64,000 nt of DNA from Rhodoplanes serenus (GCA_945897515.1 CAMDFO010000013.1:24976-88975), one strand, 5' to 3'. Numbered from the stretch's first letter, positions 32,272 through 41,385 are shown. A program made the numbers and translations. Notes: a model not told the origin generated them from the sequence alone.

Positions 32272-34626
32272 CTAGCGCTTCGCCCGGATCAGCGCGTGCA
32301 GCCGGTCCGGCGTGACCGGAAGGTCGCGGATCCGCACGCCGAACGGCCGCAGCGCATCCTCGACCGCAGAGACGATCGCCGCCGGCGCCGAGATCGTGCC
32401 GCTCTCGGCCGCGCCCTTGACGCCGAGCGGGTTGAGCGGCGTCGGCGATTCCATGTGGACGATCTGGATCGGCGGCATTACGTCGCCGGTCGGCAGGATG
32501 TAGTCGCCGTAGGTTACGGTCTGCGGCTGGCCTTCCGCGTCGTAGCGCATCCATTCGAAGAGTGTGGCTCCAATGCCGTGAGCTACCGCGCCGAGCACTT
32601 GGCCCTCGACCATCATCGGATTGATGACGCGGCCACAGTCGTGCACCACGACGTAACGCGTCAGCCGCACCTGGCCGGTCTCCGGATCGACCTCGGCCTC
32701 GCAGGCGTGGCTGCCGTTGCAATAGGTTAGCGCCGGCGCCGGGAAGTCCGAAGCAGCGGAAAGCCCCGGCGTCAGGCCCTTCGGCAGCGCAAAGCCGGGC
32801 ACGCCGCCGAGCACGCGGGCGATCTCGCCGAGACTCTTGCGAAGCTCAGGCACGCCCTTCACCTGCACCGAGCCGTCCTTCAATTCCAGATCGCCCGGCG
32901 AAGCCTCCAGCATTTCGGCTGCCGCCTGGATCGCCTTGTCGCGCACCTGCGTCGCCGCGAGATGGATGGCGTTGCCTGCGGTCACCGCTTGCCGGCTGGC
33001 GAAGGCACCGAAACCGAGCGCGGTGCCCGAGGTATCGCCCGCGACCACGGTGATGTCCTCCGGCCGCACGTCCAGCACCTCGCAGACGAGCTGCGCCAGC
33101 ATGGTCTTGGTGCCCTGGCCCTGCGCGGTCGCGCCGGTGGTGACCACGAGTTTGCCGGAGGGGCCGATGCTCAGCGTTGCGCTCTCGAACGGACCGCGGC
33201 CGGTGGCCTCCACATAGTTCGCCAAACCGATGCCGAGGTAACGGCCTTGCGCGCGTGCCGCCGCTTGGCGCGCCGGGAAATCGTCCCAGCCGATGGCATC
33301 CAAAGCGCGGCGCTGGCTTTCGGGATAGTCGCCGCTGTCGTAGGTCATGGTGCTGCCGTCGCGCTGCTTCACCGGCGTCGCGTAGGGCATCTGCTCGGGC
33401 TGGATCATGTTGCGGCGGCGGACTTCCTCTCGCGGCAGCTTGAGTTCAAGCGCGATGCGATCGAGCAGCCGCTCCATCACATACATGCCCTGCGGCCGGC
33501 CGGCGCCGCGGGTCGGCGCGACCGGCACCATGTTGGTCAGCGTGAGTTTGATGTCGAGCCGGTACGCCGGCAGCACGTAGGGGCCGATCAGGTTGGTGCC
33601 GGCGTTGAAGGGGAGCGCAACGCCGTAGGGCGTGGCGGCGCCGTGGTCGTGGCACAGCGTACCGCGGATCGCGAGCAGCCGGCCATCGGCGTCGGCTGCG
33701 GCCTCCATGTCCCAGTCCTGCTCGCGCTCGTTGACGTTGGCGGAAAAATTCTCGCGCCGGTCCTCGATCCATTTGATCGGGCGTTGCAGCAGCACGGACG
33801 CGGCTGGCAGCGCCAGCTCCTCGGGATGGAACGCCGCCTTCGGCCCGAAGCCGCCGCCGGTGTCGGGCACGATCACGCGCACCTGATGCTCCGGCAGCCC
33901 CAGCGTTGCCACCAGCATGGCTTTCGCCCGATGCGGCATCTGGGTGTTGGCGAACACCGTGAGCAGCCCGTCGCCGGGATCGAAGCGCGCCACGATGCCC
34001 CGCGTCTCGATGGCGTGGCCGCCGCCCTTGTTGAGACGGAAGCGTTCGGCGAAGCGGTGCGCGGCCTTGGCGAATGCGCCGTCCATGTCGCCGTAATCGA
34101 TCAGGTGCCGCGCCACCAGATTATCCGAGCAGTCGAGCCGGGCCTTCGGCGCGCCGGCTTTCAGTCCGTCGCAGGGATCGACCACCACCGGCAGCGGCTC
34201 CAGATCCAAATCGATCAGCGCCAGCGCGTCCTCGGCGATCCGCCGGCTGTCGGCGACCACCAGCGCGACCGGCTCGCCGACGTAGCAGCATTCGTCCTTC
34301 ACCAGCGCATAGGGGTCGACATGGAATCGGATCGCGCCGGCCGGGATCGCCAGCGGGATGCGGTCCTGGGTCAGCAGCGGGCGCAACTCGGCATAGCTCA
34401 GCACCGCATGGACACCCGCCAGCTTGCGCGCCCGGGTTGCATCGACCCCGCGCAGCCGCGCATGCGCCAAAGGACTGCGCAGAAACGCGGCATGCAGCAT
34501 TCCCGGAAGCTCGATGTCGTCGACGAAGCGCCCGGCGCCGCGCAGCAGCGGGCCGTCCTCGATGCGGGCCATGCCGCGGCGGCTTGGCTGCCCCTCTTGC
34601 GGCCGGTTCCCCTCCCTTGCAGCCAT
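32272..34626 (-). CDS. Xanthine-dehydrogenase-family molybdopterin-binding subunit (CoxL type)
   Basis: Large molybdenum subunit of about 784 residues. Visible marks are the N-terminal RIEDGPLLRGAGRFVDDIELPGMLHAAFLRSPLAHA, the Mo-cofactor loop DTGGGFGPKAAFHPEE, GQGTKTMLAQLVCEVL, and the catalytic Glu in GVKGAAESGTISAPAAI. The small [2Fe-2S] and medium FAD subunits normally encoded next door are absent. It might use partners elsewhere or an alternative electron acceptor. Likely hydroxylates an aromatic aldehyde or N-heterocycle. The ATG at 34626 is preferred over one at 34662. Confidence 0.85.
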   Translation of the reverse strand: MAAREGNRPQEGQPSRRGMARIEDGPLLRGAGRFVDDIELPGMLHAAFLRSPLAHARLRGVDATRARKLAGVHAVLSYAELRPLLTQDRIPLAIPAGAIRFHVDPYALVKDECCYVGEPVALVVADSRRIAEDALALIDLDLEPLPVVVDPCDGLKAGAPKARLDCSDNLVARHLIDYGDMDGAFAKAAHRFAERFRLNKGGGHAIETRGIVARFDPGDGLLTVFANTQMPHRAKAMLVATLGLPEHQVRVIVPDTGGGFGPKAAFHPEELALPAASVLLQRPIKWIEDRRENFSANVNEREQDWDMEAAADADGRLLAIRGTLCHDHGAATPYGVALPFNAGTNLIGPYVLPAYRLDIKLTLTNMVPVAPTRGAGRPQGMYVMERLLDRIALELKLPREEVRRRNMIQPEQMPYATPVKQRDGSTMTYDSGDYPESQRRALDAIGWDDFPARQAAARAQGRYLGIGLANYVEATGRGPFESATLSIGPSGKLVVTTGATAQGQGTKTMLAQLVCEVLDVRPEDITVVAGDTSGTALGFGAFASRQAVTAGNAIHLAATQVRDKAIQAAAEMLEASPGDLELKDGSVQVKGVPELRKSLGEIARVLGGVPGFALPKGLTPGLSAASDFPAPALTYCNGSHACEAEVDPETGQVRLTRYVVVHDCGRVINPMMVEGQVLGAVAHGIGATLFEWMRYDAEGQPQTVTYGDYILPTGDVMPPIQIVHMESPTPLNPLGVKGAAESGTISAPAAIVSAVEDALRPFGVRIRDLPVTPDRLHALIRAKR

Positions 34627-34682
34627 GTTGTATGACTTCCACCGAGCTTGAACGACCGGCACGATAACACAGGGAGGATTTC

Positions 34683-35936
34683 ATGGAGCGTCCACCGCAA
34701 CCGATCATGGACAAGCGCGGCGAGCCGCACATGCGCCGCTTCCAGGAGCAGCGCTGGGTGCTCGACAACCTGATCCGCGCCAACGGCATCGACTGGGACC
34801 AGCCGCGCTCGATCTACATCAGCAATCCGTGCGGCCCCGAGGGCAACGCCGACATCGCCGGGGTGCGCGAGCGCGTCAAGAAGATGGCCGACATCGCGCC
34901 GGCGTTCGAGGCGGTGGCGCGCCGCCGCGAGGCCAAGGCCAAGGCCGCCGAGGAATCCGGCAACGAGATCACGGCGCGCGACAATTATTTCATGGCCGGC
35001 GTGTACTGGGGCGCTGCGCAATGGCCCTACGACCAGAACGACGAGCCCAACGTCGCCTGTCACCTCAAGAAGCGCGAGAACTTCACCAAATACGCCGCCA
35101 TGGCCGACCACAAGGTCGAGGCCGCGTGGATTCCGTTCGGCGACACCGCGCTGCCGGGCTGGTTCCACCTGCCGCCGAACTACAAGGGCGGCAAGATCCC
35201 GGTGGTGATCTCGATCCCCGGCATGGACAGCTACAAGGAAATCCAGGTCGCGCTGTACGGCGACCGCTATCTCAACCGCGGGTTCGCCGTGCTCGCGCTC
35301 GACGGTCCGGGCCAGTACGAGGCGCCGATGCTCGGCATCTACTTCACCATGCAGAACTGGGTCAACACCGGGAAGGCGGTGTGCGACTGGCTCGCCAAGC
35401 GGCCCGAGGTCGACATGTCCAAGGTCACGGTGTCGGGCACCAGCTTCGGCACGCTATTCGGCACCATCCTCACGGCGAACGAGCCGCGGGTGTCGGCCTG
35501 CGCCGTGATCTCGGTATGCCACGAGCCGGGCTGCCACACCATCTTCGAAGAGGCGTCGCCGACATTCAAGAAGCGCTTCATGTACATGTCGGGCATCACC
35601 GACGAGGCCGCGTTCGACAAGATGCGCCAAGGCATGACCTGGGAGGGCCACGCCGACAAGATCAAGGTGCCGTATCTCTGCGTCGCCGGCGAGTTCGACG
35701 AGCTGGCGCCGATCGAGAATTCGGTGCGGCTGGTCGAGGCTTTGAAGGGTCCGAAGCGGATGGTGGTGTACCAGGAATCGCGCCACTCGGTCGGTAACGT
35801 GCCGGCCGCCAACCTCGGACCGTTCCCGCCGATCCTGATCGCGGACTGGCTCGCCGATCGCGTGGCCGGCAAGCCGATGGCGAGCGAGCACTGGTACGTG
35901 CGCGGGAATGGGCAGATCGATAAGAAGGCGTTGTAG
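34683..35936 (+). CDS. Alpha/beta hydrolase of the FrsA / DHPON-hydrolase type
   Basis: 417 residues: a helical N-terminal lid of about 140 residues followed by an alpha/beta hydrolase core. The nucleophile is Ser254 in GTSFG, with Asp339 (GEFDELAP) and His368 (SRHSVG) completing the triad; the oxyanion strand is VVISIPGMDSYKE. This architecture matches 2,6-dihydroxypseudooxynicotine hydrolase and related C-C bond hydrolases or esterases. Strong ribosome site (GGGAGGATTTC). It diverges from the CoxL-type gene across 56 bp. Confidence 0.8.
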   Translation: MERPPQPIMDKRGEPHMRRFQEQRWVLDNLIRANGIDWDQPRSIYISNPCGPEGNADIAGVRERVKKMADIAPAFEAVARRREAKAKAAEESGNEITARDNYFMAGVYWGAAQWPYDQNDEPNVACHLKKRENFTKYAAMADHKVEAAWIPFGDTALPGWFHLPPNYKGGKIPVVISIPGMDSYKEIQVALYGDRYLNRGFAVLALDGPGQYEAPMLGIYFTMQNWVNTGKAVCDWLAKRPEVDMSKVTVSGTSFGTLFGTILTANEPRVSACAVISVCHEPGCHTIFEEASPTFKKRFMYMSGITDEAAFDKMRQGMTWEGHADKIKVPYLCVAGEFDELAPIENSVRLVEALKGPKRMVVYQESRHSVGNVPAANLGPFPPILIADWLADRVAGKPMASEHWYVRGNGQIDKKAL

Positions 35937-35973
35937 GCGCGTCGTTGAACGCACGCTGTTTCAACACACTCAG

Positions 35974-36086
35974 TGTCATTGCCGGGTTTGACCCGGCAAT
36001 CCATGAGCGCTCTCCGTACACGCGGTTCGTACGTGTGTGACTCGCGGCACGCGTTCATGGATGCCCGGGTCAAGCCCGGGCATGAC
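35974..36086. repeat. Intergenic palindrome, GTCATTGCCGGG family, copy 1
   Basis: Opens GTCATTGCCGGGTTTGACCCGGCAATCCATG and closes CATGGATGCCCGGGTCAAGCCCGGGCATGAC; each half is a perfect hairpin. It lies between the alpha/beta hydrolase and the following SDR. Further copies are at 36961 and, inverted, at 47881. Confidence 0.9.
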
Positions 36087-36150
36087 AGCGGAGTGTGTTG
36101 CGGCGGGCCTGCATCAGCTCGAACAAGAATCTGAAAAAGGAATTTTGAAA

Positions 36151-36933
36151 ATGGACCTAGGTCTCTCCGGGCGCGTTGCGCTCGTCACCGGCGCGAGCAA
36201 GGGCATCGGACGCGCCATCGCGCTGACGCTCGCGGCCGAGGGCATGGATGTCGCGCTGGTGGCGCGCAACCGCGAGGCGCTGGAAGCCGTGAAGAAGGAG
36301 ATCGAAGGCAAGGGCCGGCGCGCGCTGGCCCACGCCGCCGACCTGTCCGATCCGGCCGCGGCCGCGCCTGCGATCGACGCAACGGTGAAAGCGTTCGGCA
36401 AGCTCGACCTGCTGGTGAACTGCGCCGGCGCCACCAAGGGCGGAAGCTTCCTGACGCTGACCGACAGCGACTGGACCGACAGCTTCGGGCTGAAGTTCTT
36501 CACCGCCGTCCGGATGTCGAAGCTCGCCTGGCCGCATCTCAAGGCGTCGCGCGGCGGCATCGTGCATATCGCCGGCATCGCGGGCCGCACCGGGGCTGCT
36601 GGCTTCGACGCGGTCGGCACCGTCAACGCGGCGTTTGCGCTGCTGACCAAGGCGATGGCGGATCAGGGCGTGACCGACGGCGTGCGGGTCAACGCGATCC
36701 ATCCGGGCACCATCGCGACCGGCCGCCTGGATGCGCGGCTCGACCGCATGATGGCTGCGAAAAAGATTTCGAAAGACGAGGCGCTGAAAGCGCTGCTCAC
36801 CGACGAGCGCACCGAGCGCGTCGGCAAGCCCGAGGAGGTCGCGGCGATGGTGGCGATGATCGCGGGCCGGCCCGTGGAGTTCATGCAGGGCGCGATCATC
36901 GATTTCGACGGCGGAAAGAACCGGGGACTTTGA
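36151..36933 (+). CDS. SDR-fold protein lacking the Ser-Tyr-Lys catalytic residues
   Basis: 260 residues. The cofactor motif TGASKGIG (13-20), LVARN and the NAG-equivalent LLVNCAGA (88-94) are intact. The catalytic positions are not: the Ser site reads Gly142 (IVHIAGIAG), the Tyr site Val155 and the Lys site Asn159 (VGTVNAAF). NAD(P) may still bind, but ordinary SDR chemistry is unlikely. It could be a pseudoenzyme, a subunit or have other chemistry. The DNA here shows no frameshift. Flanked on both sides by the same palindrome family. Confidence 0.8.
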   Translation: MDLGLSGRVALVTGASKGIGRAIALTLAAEGMDVALVARNREALEAVKKEIEGKGRRALAHAADLSDPAAAAPAIDATVKAFGKLDLLVNCAGATKGGSFLTLTDSDWTDSFGLKFFTAVRMSKLAWPHLKASRGGIVHIAGIAGRTGAAGFDAVGTVNAAFALLTKAMADQGVTDGVRVNAIHPGTIATGRLDARLDRMMAAKKISKDEALKALLTDERTERVGKPEEVAAMVAMIAGRPVEFMQGAIIDFDGGKNRGL

Positions 36934-36960
36934 TTTTTGATCCGCGCTGCTCCCTCTTTT

Positions 36961-37071
36961 GTCATTGCCGGGCTTGACCCGGCAATCCATGGGCGCTCTC
37001 CGCGAAACAGATCGTACGAACAGGCGACGTTGCGCCATCTCGTGGATGCCCGGGTCAAGCCCGGGCATGAC
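36961..37071. repeat. Intergenic palindrome, GTCATTGCCGGG family, copy 2
   Basis: Opens GTCATTGCCGGGCTTGACCCGGCAATCCATG and closes GTGGATGCCCGGGTCAAGCCCGGGCATGAC. Same orientation as the copy 875 bp upstream, so the SDR gene sits between two direct copies. Confidence 0.9.
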
Positions 37072-37122
37072 GGCGGAGTGTGTGGCTCGTGCATGTGATG
37101 CCGGGAGTGAAGCCCTGAATCG

Positions 37123-38724
37123 TTATATCGCATGTCCCGTCGCGGTCGCCGCGAGCCTCTCCGGATCGTCCGGCATCGCGTTGCCGCGCCAGACAATGTG
37201 CATGTCGGGCCGCAGCAGGATGAGATCGCGTCCATAAAGCTCGCGCGCCGCGGCGTCGGGCACGTCGAGCACGGCGAACGGTGCGCCGATCCGGGCGAAT
37301 GCGCGCGTCAACGTGGCAGCGTCGGCGTGCGTCCCGCCGAGTCTTAGCAGCGTGTAGCCCTTGCCGATCCGGTCCTGCATGGCGCGGCCGTCGGCCAGCC
37401 AGACATGCGGCAGCCGCGCGCCCGGCATCGTGCTCGGCGTGTATTGGATGAAATCGTACGGCGGCGTTTCGCCTGGCTCCGAAGATATCAGTGGCGAGAC
37501 GTAGAAATAGCCCAGTTCCGCGCCGGTCATCTCGTTGCTCTTGCGCTGCTCGACGTCGGCGATGGCGACCAGGTTGGCGCGGGTCGCCGCGCCTTCGGGT
37601 GTGGCATCGCGCAGGTTAGGCTTGTACTGCGAGCGCCACTTGCGCCGCCCGAGCGTCGCGTAGCGCGAAGCCGCGACGTTGTTCTGACCGACTGGACGCC
37701 GCTCGGTCTCGTAGGAGGCGAGCAGATCGGCCCCGCCCCAGCCTTGCAGCGTAGCGGCAAGCTTCCAGCCGAGATCGACGGCATCGCCGACGCCGGAGTT
37801 CATGCCGAGCCCGCCGGTCGGGATCATCAGGTGAACGGCATCGCCTGCAAGGAACACGCGGTCGTCCTGGAAGCGGTCGGCGATCAGCAGGTTCTGTCGC
37901 CACTCGTTGACGGACAGCATCTCGTAGGCGACCGGCATCGCGACGACTGTCTCGAACATCGTCGCCATGTCGGCGTCGGTCTCGACGATCGAATGCAGTG
38001 TGAAATGACGCGCATCGTCCTGGAGGATGAGCTGGGTCGAATGCGCGTCAGCCACATGGTAATGGCGGCCTTTGCCGATCGGGATACGCTCGAACAAGTC
38101 GTCGCAGCGGAATAGCGCCTGGCGGAGCTGGAGGAGGTTGCCTTCGCCCGCGAGCCCGATGCCGAGCTGCTTGCGCACCGCGCTGGAGCCGCCGTCGCAA
38201 CCGACCAGATATTGTGCGGAGATGGTTTGCGTCCTGCCTCCGGTCTGCACCTGCGCGGTCACGCCGTTCCCGTCCTGCTCGAACGACAGAAATTCGCAGC
38301 CGTAACGCACCGTCACGTTCGGGTCGGCGTCGACCACCGACTTCAACAGCGGTTCGAGCGTGTACTGCGAAATGAGCTGATACGGTTCGAGCGGCAAGCT
38401 GCCGTCGTTGCGCGCCGCGATCTCCTTCTTGGCCTCCGTCACCGACGGATAGGGCAGGTGCAGCAGCGGCGGATCGACCAACGACGTCACGATGAACACG
38501 TCCATCGGCACGTCGGCCGGCAGTCCGGCGGCGCGGATGCGGTCGGCCAGTCCCAGCCGGCGGTAGATTTCCATGCTGCGGGCGTTGCAGCGCTCCATCT
38601 TGGGCAGCCGCGCCGGTGCCGGCTTCTGCTCGATCAGCGTGCAGCGGATTCCGCGCTGGCCCAGATCGACGGCCAGCGTCAGCCCGACGGGGCCTGCGCC
38701 GACGATGAGAACCTGCGTGTCCAT
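37123..38724 (-). CDS. FAD-dependent aromatic hydroxylase (MhpA / PHBH class)
   Basis: Group A flavin monooxygenase, 533 residues. FAD motifs are GAGPVG (9-14), the DG motif [15 protein letters not shown] (175-189) and the GD motif [28 protein letters not shown] (288-315). The C-terminal thioredoxin-like extension (from about 430) is as in 3-(3-hydroxyphenyl)propionate and phenol hydroxylases. It inserts a hydroxyl ortho to an existing phenolic OH using NAD(P)H and O2. It is divergent from a small VOC protein across 79 bp, a typical hydroxylase-dioxygenase pair. Confidence 0.87.
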   Translation of the reverse strand: MDTQVLIVGAGPVGLTLAVDLGQRGIRCTLIEQKPAPARLPKMERCNARSMEIYRRLGLADRIRAAGLPADVPMDVFIVTSLVDPPLLHLPYPSVTEAKKEIAARNDGSLPLEPYQLISQYTLEPLLKSVVDADPNVTVRYGCEFLSFEQDGNGVTAQVQTGGRTQTISAQYLVGCDGGSSAVRKQLGIGLAGEGNLLQLRQALFRCDDLFERIPIGKGRHYHVADAHSTQLILQDDARHFTLHSIVETDADMATMFETVVAMPVAYEMLSVNEWRQNLLIADRFQDDRVFLAGDAVHLMIPTGGLGMNSGVGDAVDLGWKLAATLQGWGGADLLASYETERRPVGQNNVAASRYATLGRRKWRSQYKPNLRDATPEGAATRANLVAIADVEQRKSNEMTGAELGYFYVSPLISSEPGETPPYDFIQYTPSTMPGARLPHVWLADGRAMQDRIGKGYTLLRLGGTHADAATLTRAFARIGAPFAVLDVPDAAARELYGRDLILLRPDMHIVWRGNAMPDDPERLAATATGHAI

Positions 38725-38743
38725 GCAATATCGGGCGAATCGG

Positions 38744-38772
38744 TTGACCGGTGGCGCTGACTATAATGATAT
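38744..38772 (+). promoter_or_regulatory. Candidate sigma70-type promoter for the small VOC gene
   Basis: TTGACC at 38744-38749, a 17-base spacer and TGATAT at 38767-38772, 31 bases before the ATG at 38804. A perfect TATAAT at 38762 overlaps but has no well-spaced -35. ATGATAT at the -10 is the reverse of ATATCAT seen in the two other divergent regions. Confidence 0.4.
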
Positions 38773-38803
38773 CGGCGGCGAGCCGAGCAGGGAGGAAATC
38801 AGC

Positions 38804-39187
38804 ATGGCCAAATACACATGGGACCACGTCCATATCCGCAGCCCGAACGTCGAGGAAACCGCCCAATGGTTTGAGAAGATGCTGGGCGCGGAGGTGATCC
38901 GCACCATGCAGCAGGGCGAAACGCGCGTCGACCTCAAGCTCGGCGGCGCCAATATCTTCATCGCCCCGGTGAAGGCGGGTGACGGCGTCAACGAGCCGCC
39001 GACCACACCCTATAAAGGGCTGGATCATTTCGGCCTGACCTGCAGCGGCATCGACGCCATCGCGGCCGATCTCAAGGCCAAGGGCGTGGAGTTCACCAAG
39101 GAGGTGACCCAGGCGCGGCCGGGCGTGAAGATTTGCTTCATCCGCGGGCCGCAGGGCGTGTCGATCGAATTGCTGGAGCGGACGTAA
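38804..39187 (+). CDS. Single-domain VOC (glyoxalase/dioxygenase fold) protein, 127 residues
   Basis: The ATG at 38804 has a strong ribosome site (GGGAGGAAAT). One VOC module: YTWDHVHIRSPNVEETAQWFEKMLGAEV with His in HVHIRS, a mid-domain KGLDHFGLTCSGIDAIAADLKAKG with a second His, and a C-terminal FIRGPQGVSIELLER with Glu. H, H and E are thus available for a metal. Could be a lyase, isomerase or dioxygenase; as partner to the divergent hydroxylase, ring cleavage or isomerisation of its product is plausible. Confidence 0.8.
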   Translation: MAKYTWDHVHIRSPNVEETAQWFEKMLGAEVIRTMQQGETRVDLKLGGANIFIAPVKAGDGVNEPPTTPYKGLDHFGLTCSGIDAIAADLKAKGVEFTKEVTQARPGVKICFIRGPQGVSIELLERT

Positions 39188-39192
39188 GCTCT

Positions 39193-39318
39193 CGTGTCCC
39201 GGACAAGGTGCAGCGCGAAGCGGTGCACCGCAGATCCGGGACCCAGCTTGCTTTAAGAAACCGGGGTCCCGGGTCTGCAGCGCACCACCAAGAGGTGCTG
39301 CGCTGCGTCCGGGACACG
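39193..39318. repeat. Intergenic palindrome, CGTGTCCCGG family, copy 4
   Basis: Opens CGTGTCCCGGACAAGG and closes GCGTCCGGGACACGCG. Inner GATCCGGGACCCAG / CCGGGGTCCCGGGTC. The stem also contains GTGCAGCG / GCGCTGC-type arms. It lies between convergent VOC and LLM genes. Confidence 0.85.
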
Positions 39319-39327
39319 CGTGTCTGG

Positions 39328-40368
39328 CTACGCGACCTTCTCTGACACGTACTCCGCCCGCAGCGCCGGCATTACCTTCTCCGAGAACAGTTCCACCGAG
39401 CGCAGCATCTCCGCGACCGTGAGATCGCCGAACGCAAGCTGCCCGACCACGTAGTTCGCGCCGCAGTCCTTGAGTTGCGCCGCCAGAAACGCCCGTACCG
39501 TCTCGGGCGAGCCCGCGACCCCGAGCCCCCGTTCGGCCAGTTCGTCGAAGCTGTCCGCGCGCAGCGGCGAAGCCGGCAGCGAGCCGTGCATCTCGTGCAG
39601 ATACGTGAAGCTCGCGCGCCAGCGAAGATAGGCGCGCCGCGCGATGGCGAGCGCCGCCTCGTCGGTGTCCGCCACCATGATGAAGCGCACCATGCCCATC
39701 TTGGGCATTGGCGCGGCCGCCCCCTGCGCCTCGCGCCAGACCTCTCGGTAGCGCGCCATGATCGCGCGCGTGGTCGGAAGCATGTCGTTGCAGACGATGT
39801 GCAGGCCCTTGCGCGCGGCGCGCTCGGCGCTGTCCGGCGAATGCGCGCCGTACCACAGCGGCGGGTGCGGCTTCTGCAACGGCTCGATCTCCATCGGCAC
39901 GTTGTCGAACTGGTCGTACTTGCCGTTCCAGGTGAAGCGTTTTGCCGTGAACGCCTTCAGGATCAGCTCCAGCCGCTCGGCGTATATCGCCTGCCGTTCT
40001 TCCGCATTCTGGCCGTAGAACGAAACCTCGTAGGGCACCGAGCCGCGGCCGAACCCGATCTCCACGCGTCCGCCGCTCAGATGATCGAGCATGCAGATTT
40101 CTTCCAGCACGCGCAGCGGATGATGCAGCGGCAGCGCATAGACGAAGGTGCCGAAGCGGAGTCTTTTGGTGCGCTGCGCGATCGCCGAAAGGAACACGCT
40201 GGGCGAGGGCGCCATCCCGAGCGGCGTGAAGTGATGCTCGGCGACGTGATAGGCGTAGAAGCCGCCGCGATCGAGCGCCTCGATCACCTTGAGCCGGTCT
40301 TCGTAGTAGTCCCGCAGCGGCAGGTCGTTGCGGTCGAGATGATCGAAGATGCCGAATTCCAGGGTCAT
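39328..40368 (-). CDS. LLM-class flavin-dependent oxidoreductase (luciferase-like)
   Basis: 346 residues of bacterial-luciferase fold. MTLEFGIFDHLDRNDLPLRDYYEDRL, YHVAEHHFTPLGMAPSPSVFLSAIAQRTKRLRFGTFVYALPLHHPLRVLEE and GRVEIGFGRGSVPYEV are diagnostic. It uses reduced flavin and O2 for monooxygenation, or F420 in other lineages. The ATG at 40368 is preferred; upstream ATGs at 40389 and 40404 would lie in or next to the palindrome. Downstream member of a reverse-strand set with two CMD genes and a GMC oxidoreductase, but separated from them by a repeat. Confidence 0.85.
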   Translation of the reverse strand: MTLEFGIFDHLDRNDLPLRDYYEDRLKVIEALDRGGFYAYHVAEHHFTPLGMAPSPSVFLSAIAQRTKRLRFGTFVYALPLHHPLRVLEEICMLDHLSGGRVEIGFGRGSVPYEVSFYGQNAEERQAIYAERLELILKAFTAKRFTWNGKYDQFDNVPMEIEPLQKPHPPLWYGAHSPDSAERAARKGLHIVCNDMLPTTRAIMARYREVWREAQGAAAPMPKMGMVRFIMVADTDEAALAIARRAYLRWRASFTYLHEMHGSLPASPLRADSFDELAERGLGVAGSPETVRAFLAAQLKDCGANYVVGQLAFGDLTVAEMLRSVELFSEKVMPALRAEYVSEKVA

Positions 40369-40390
40369 GCCGATACCGTAACTATCCATG

Positions 40391-40498
40391 CGTGTCCCGG
40401 ACAAGCGAGCGCGAAAGCGCGAGCGCCGATCCGGGACCCCGGTTCGCGTAAGCGAAGCAAGCTGGGTCCCGGGTCTCGCTTCGCTCGCCCGGGAAACG
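40391..40498. repeat. Intergenic palindrome, CGTGTCCCGG family, copy 5
   Basis: Opens CGTGTCCCGGACAAGCGAGCGC and closes CTTCGCTCGCCCGGGAAACG, one mismatch from the consensus end. Inner GATCCGGGACCCCGG / CTGGGTCCCGGGTCTCG. Lies between the LLM gene and the hypothetical gene of the CMD operon. Confidence 0.85.
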
Positions 40499-40510
40499 GG
40501 AGGCTGGAGC

Positions 40511-40822
40511 TCACGCCGTCCACTCGATATGCGCCTTGATCGCCTTGCGCTGCTCGTCGATCCAGCCGTGCGGCTTGGCCTTCTCGATCATGGTGCCGAG
40601 CGCCGTCTGCCACGCCGCATCCTGCGCGACCTCGGGCCGGCTGCGTAGCGCGGATTCGTAAATCCAGGCGGTGTCCTTGTCGGGCAACTCGGCCGTGCCG
40701 GCGAGCGTCTTGCGGACGGCGTCGAGGTTTCCGGGGCCGCCTTCGACCACCAGCTTGAAGGCGCGGAAGTTGGCGCTGTCTTCCAGCGTGATGGCGCCTC
40801 CGGCGGAGAGTTTCACGAACAT
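40511..40822 (-). CDS. Hypothetical protein, 103 residues, in the CMD operon
   Basis: Starts MFVKLSAGGAITLEDSANFRAF 8 bp after the upstream carboxymuconolactone-decarboxylase-family gene, so certainly in its operon. Small alpha/beta protein, with WIYESALRSRPEVAQDAAWQTALG in the middle and KAHIEWTA at the end. No signal peptide or known motif. Possibly a pathway-specific accessory; no function assigned. Confidence 0.7.
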   Translation of the reverse strand: MFVKLSAGGAITLEDSANFRAFKLVVEGGPGNLDAVRKTLAGTAELPDKDTAWIYESALRSRPEVAQDAAWQTALGTMIEKAKPHGWIDEQRKAIKAHIEWTA

Positions 40823-40830
40823 GCGGTGTC

Positions 40831-41373
40831 CTATTTCAACGGCTTGTCGCCGGTCGGTGTCGGTACGTCGAAGCTTTTGAGGAAAATCCCGACCATGGCG
40901 TAATAGCCGACGGTGCTGATCAGGTCGACCGTTCCATCCGCGCCAAACTGCGCGATGGCGCGGTCGTAGGTGGCGCGGCTGAGTTCCTTGGTCTGCATGA
41001 TCTCGTTCGCCGCGTCATACGCGACGCGCTCGTCCTCGCGCGAAAAATCCGGCCGGCGGTTGTCGCGGATCGCGGCGACCACCTCGGGCGAGACACCCGC
41101 CTTCTCGGCGGCTGGCGCATGCGACGACCAGGCGTATTGCACCGACCACGCCCGGCACACCGTGATGACCACCAGCTCGAACAGCCGGCGGTCGAGCACT
41201 TTGGAATCACGCAGTACGGTGCCGAACCGGTTGGCGTGCTCGGCGAGCGCCGGATTGCGAAGCCAAATCGTGAACGGCCCGCGCACGTTGCCGCGTGCGC
41301 CTGCGATGTCGGTGGCGACGCGCTGCTGCTCGGGTGTCAACGATGCAGGATCGAGCGGAGGGAGGCGGGACAT
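40831..41373 (-). CDS. Carboxymuconolactone-decarboxylase family protein, copy B
   Basis: 180 residues with the AhpD-like helical fold: PFTIWLRNPALAEHANRFGTVLRDSKVLDRRLFELVVITVCRAWSVQYAWSSHAPAAEKAGVS. The family His (WSSH) is kept, but there is no CxxC, so peroxidase-type AhpD activity is excluded. It is the same length as, and clearly a tandem duplicate of, the gene just upstream. Members decarboxylate or isomerise lactone intermediates of ring cleavage; the exact step is unknown. Confidence 0.8.
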   Translation of the reverse strand: MSRLPPLDPASLTPEQQRVATDIAGARGNVRGPFTIWLRNPALAEHANRFGTVLRDSKVLDRRLFELVVITVCRAWSVQYAWSSHAPAAEKAGVSPEVVAAIRDNRRPDFSREDERVAYDAANEIMQTKELSRATYDRAIAQFGADGTVDLISTVGYYAMVGIFLKSFDVPTPTGDKPLK

Positions 41374-41385
41374 GAGTGCAACTCT

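Noticed and set aside
36037..36150. N-terminal extension of the SDR frame containing MPGSSPGM-like peptide
   Set aside because: It is translation of the intergenic palindrome; the same peptide style appears in frames through other copies. The real start is the ATG at 36151.
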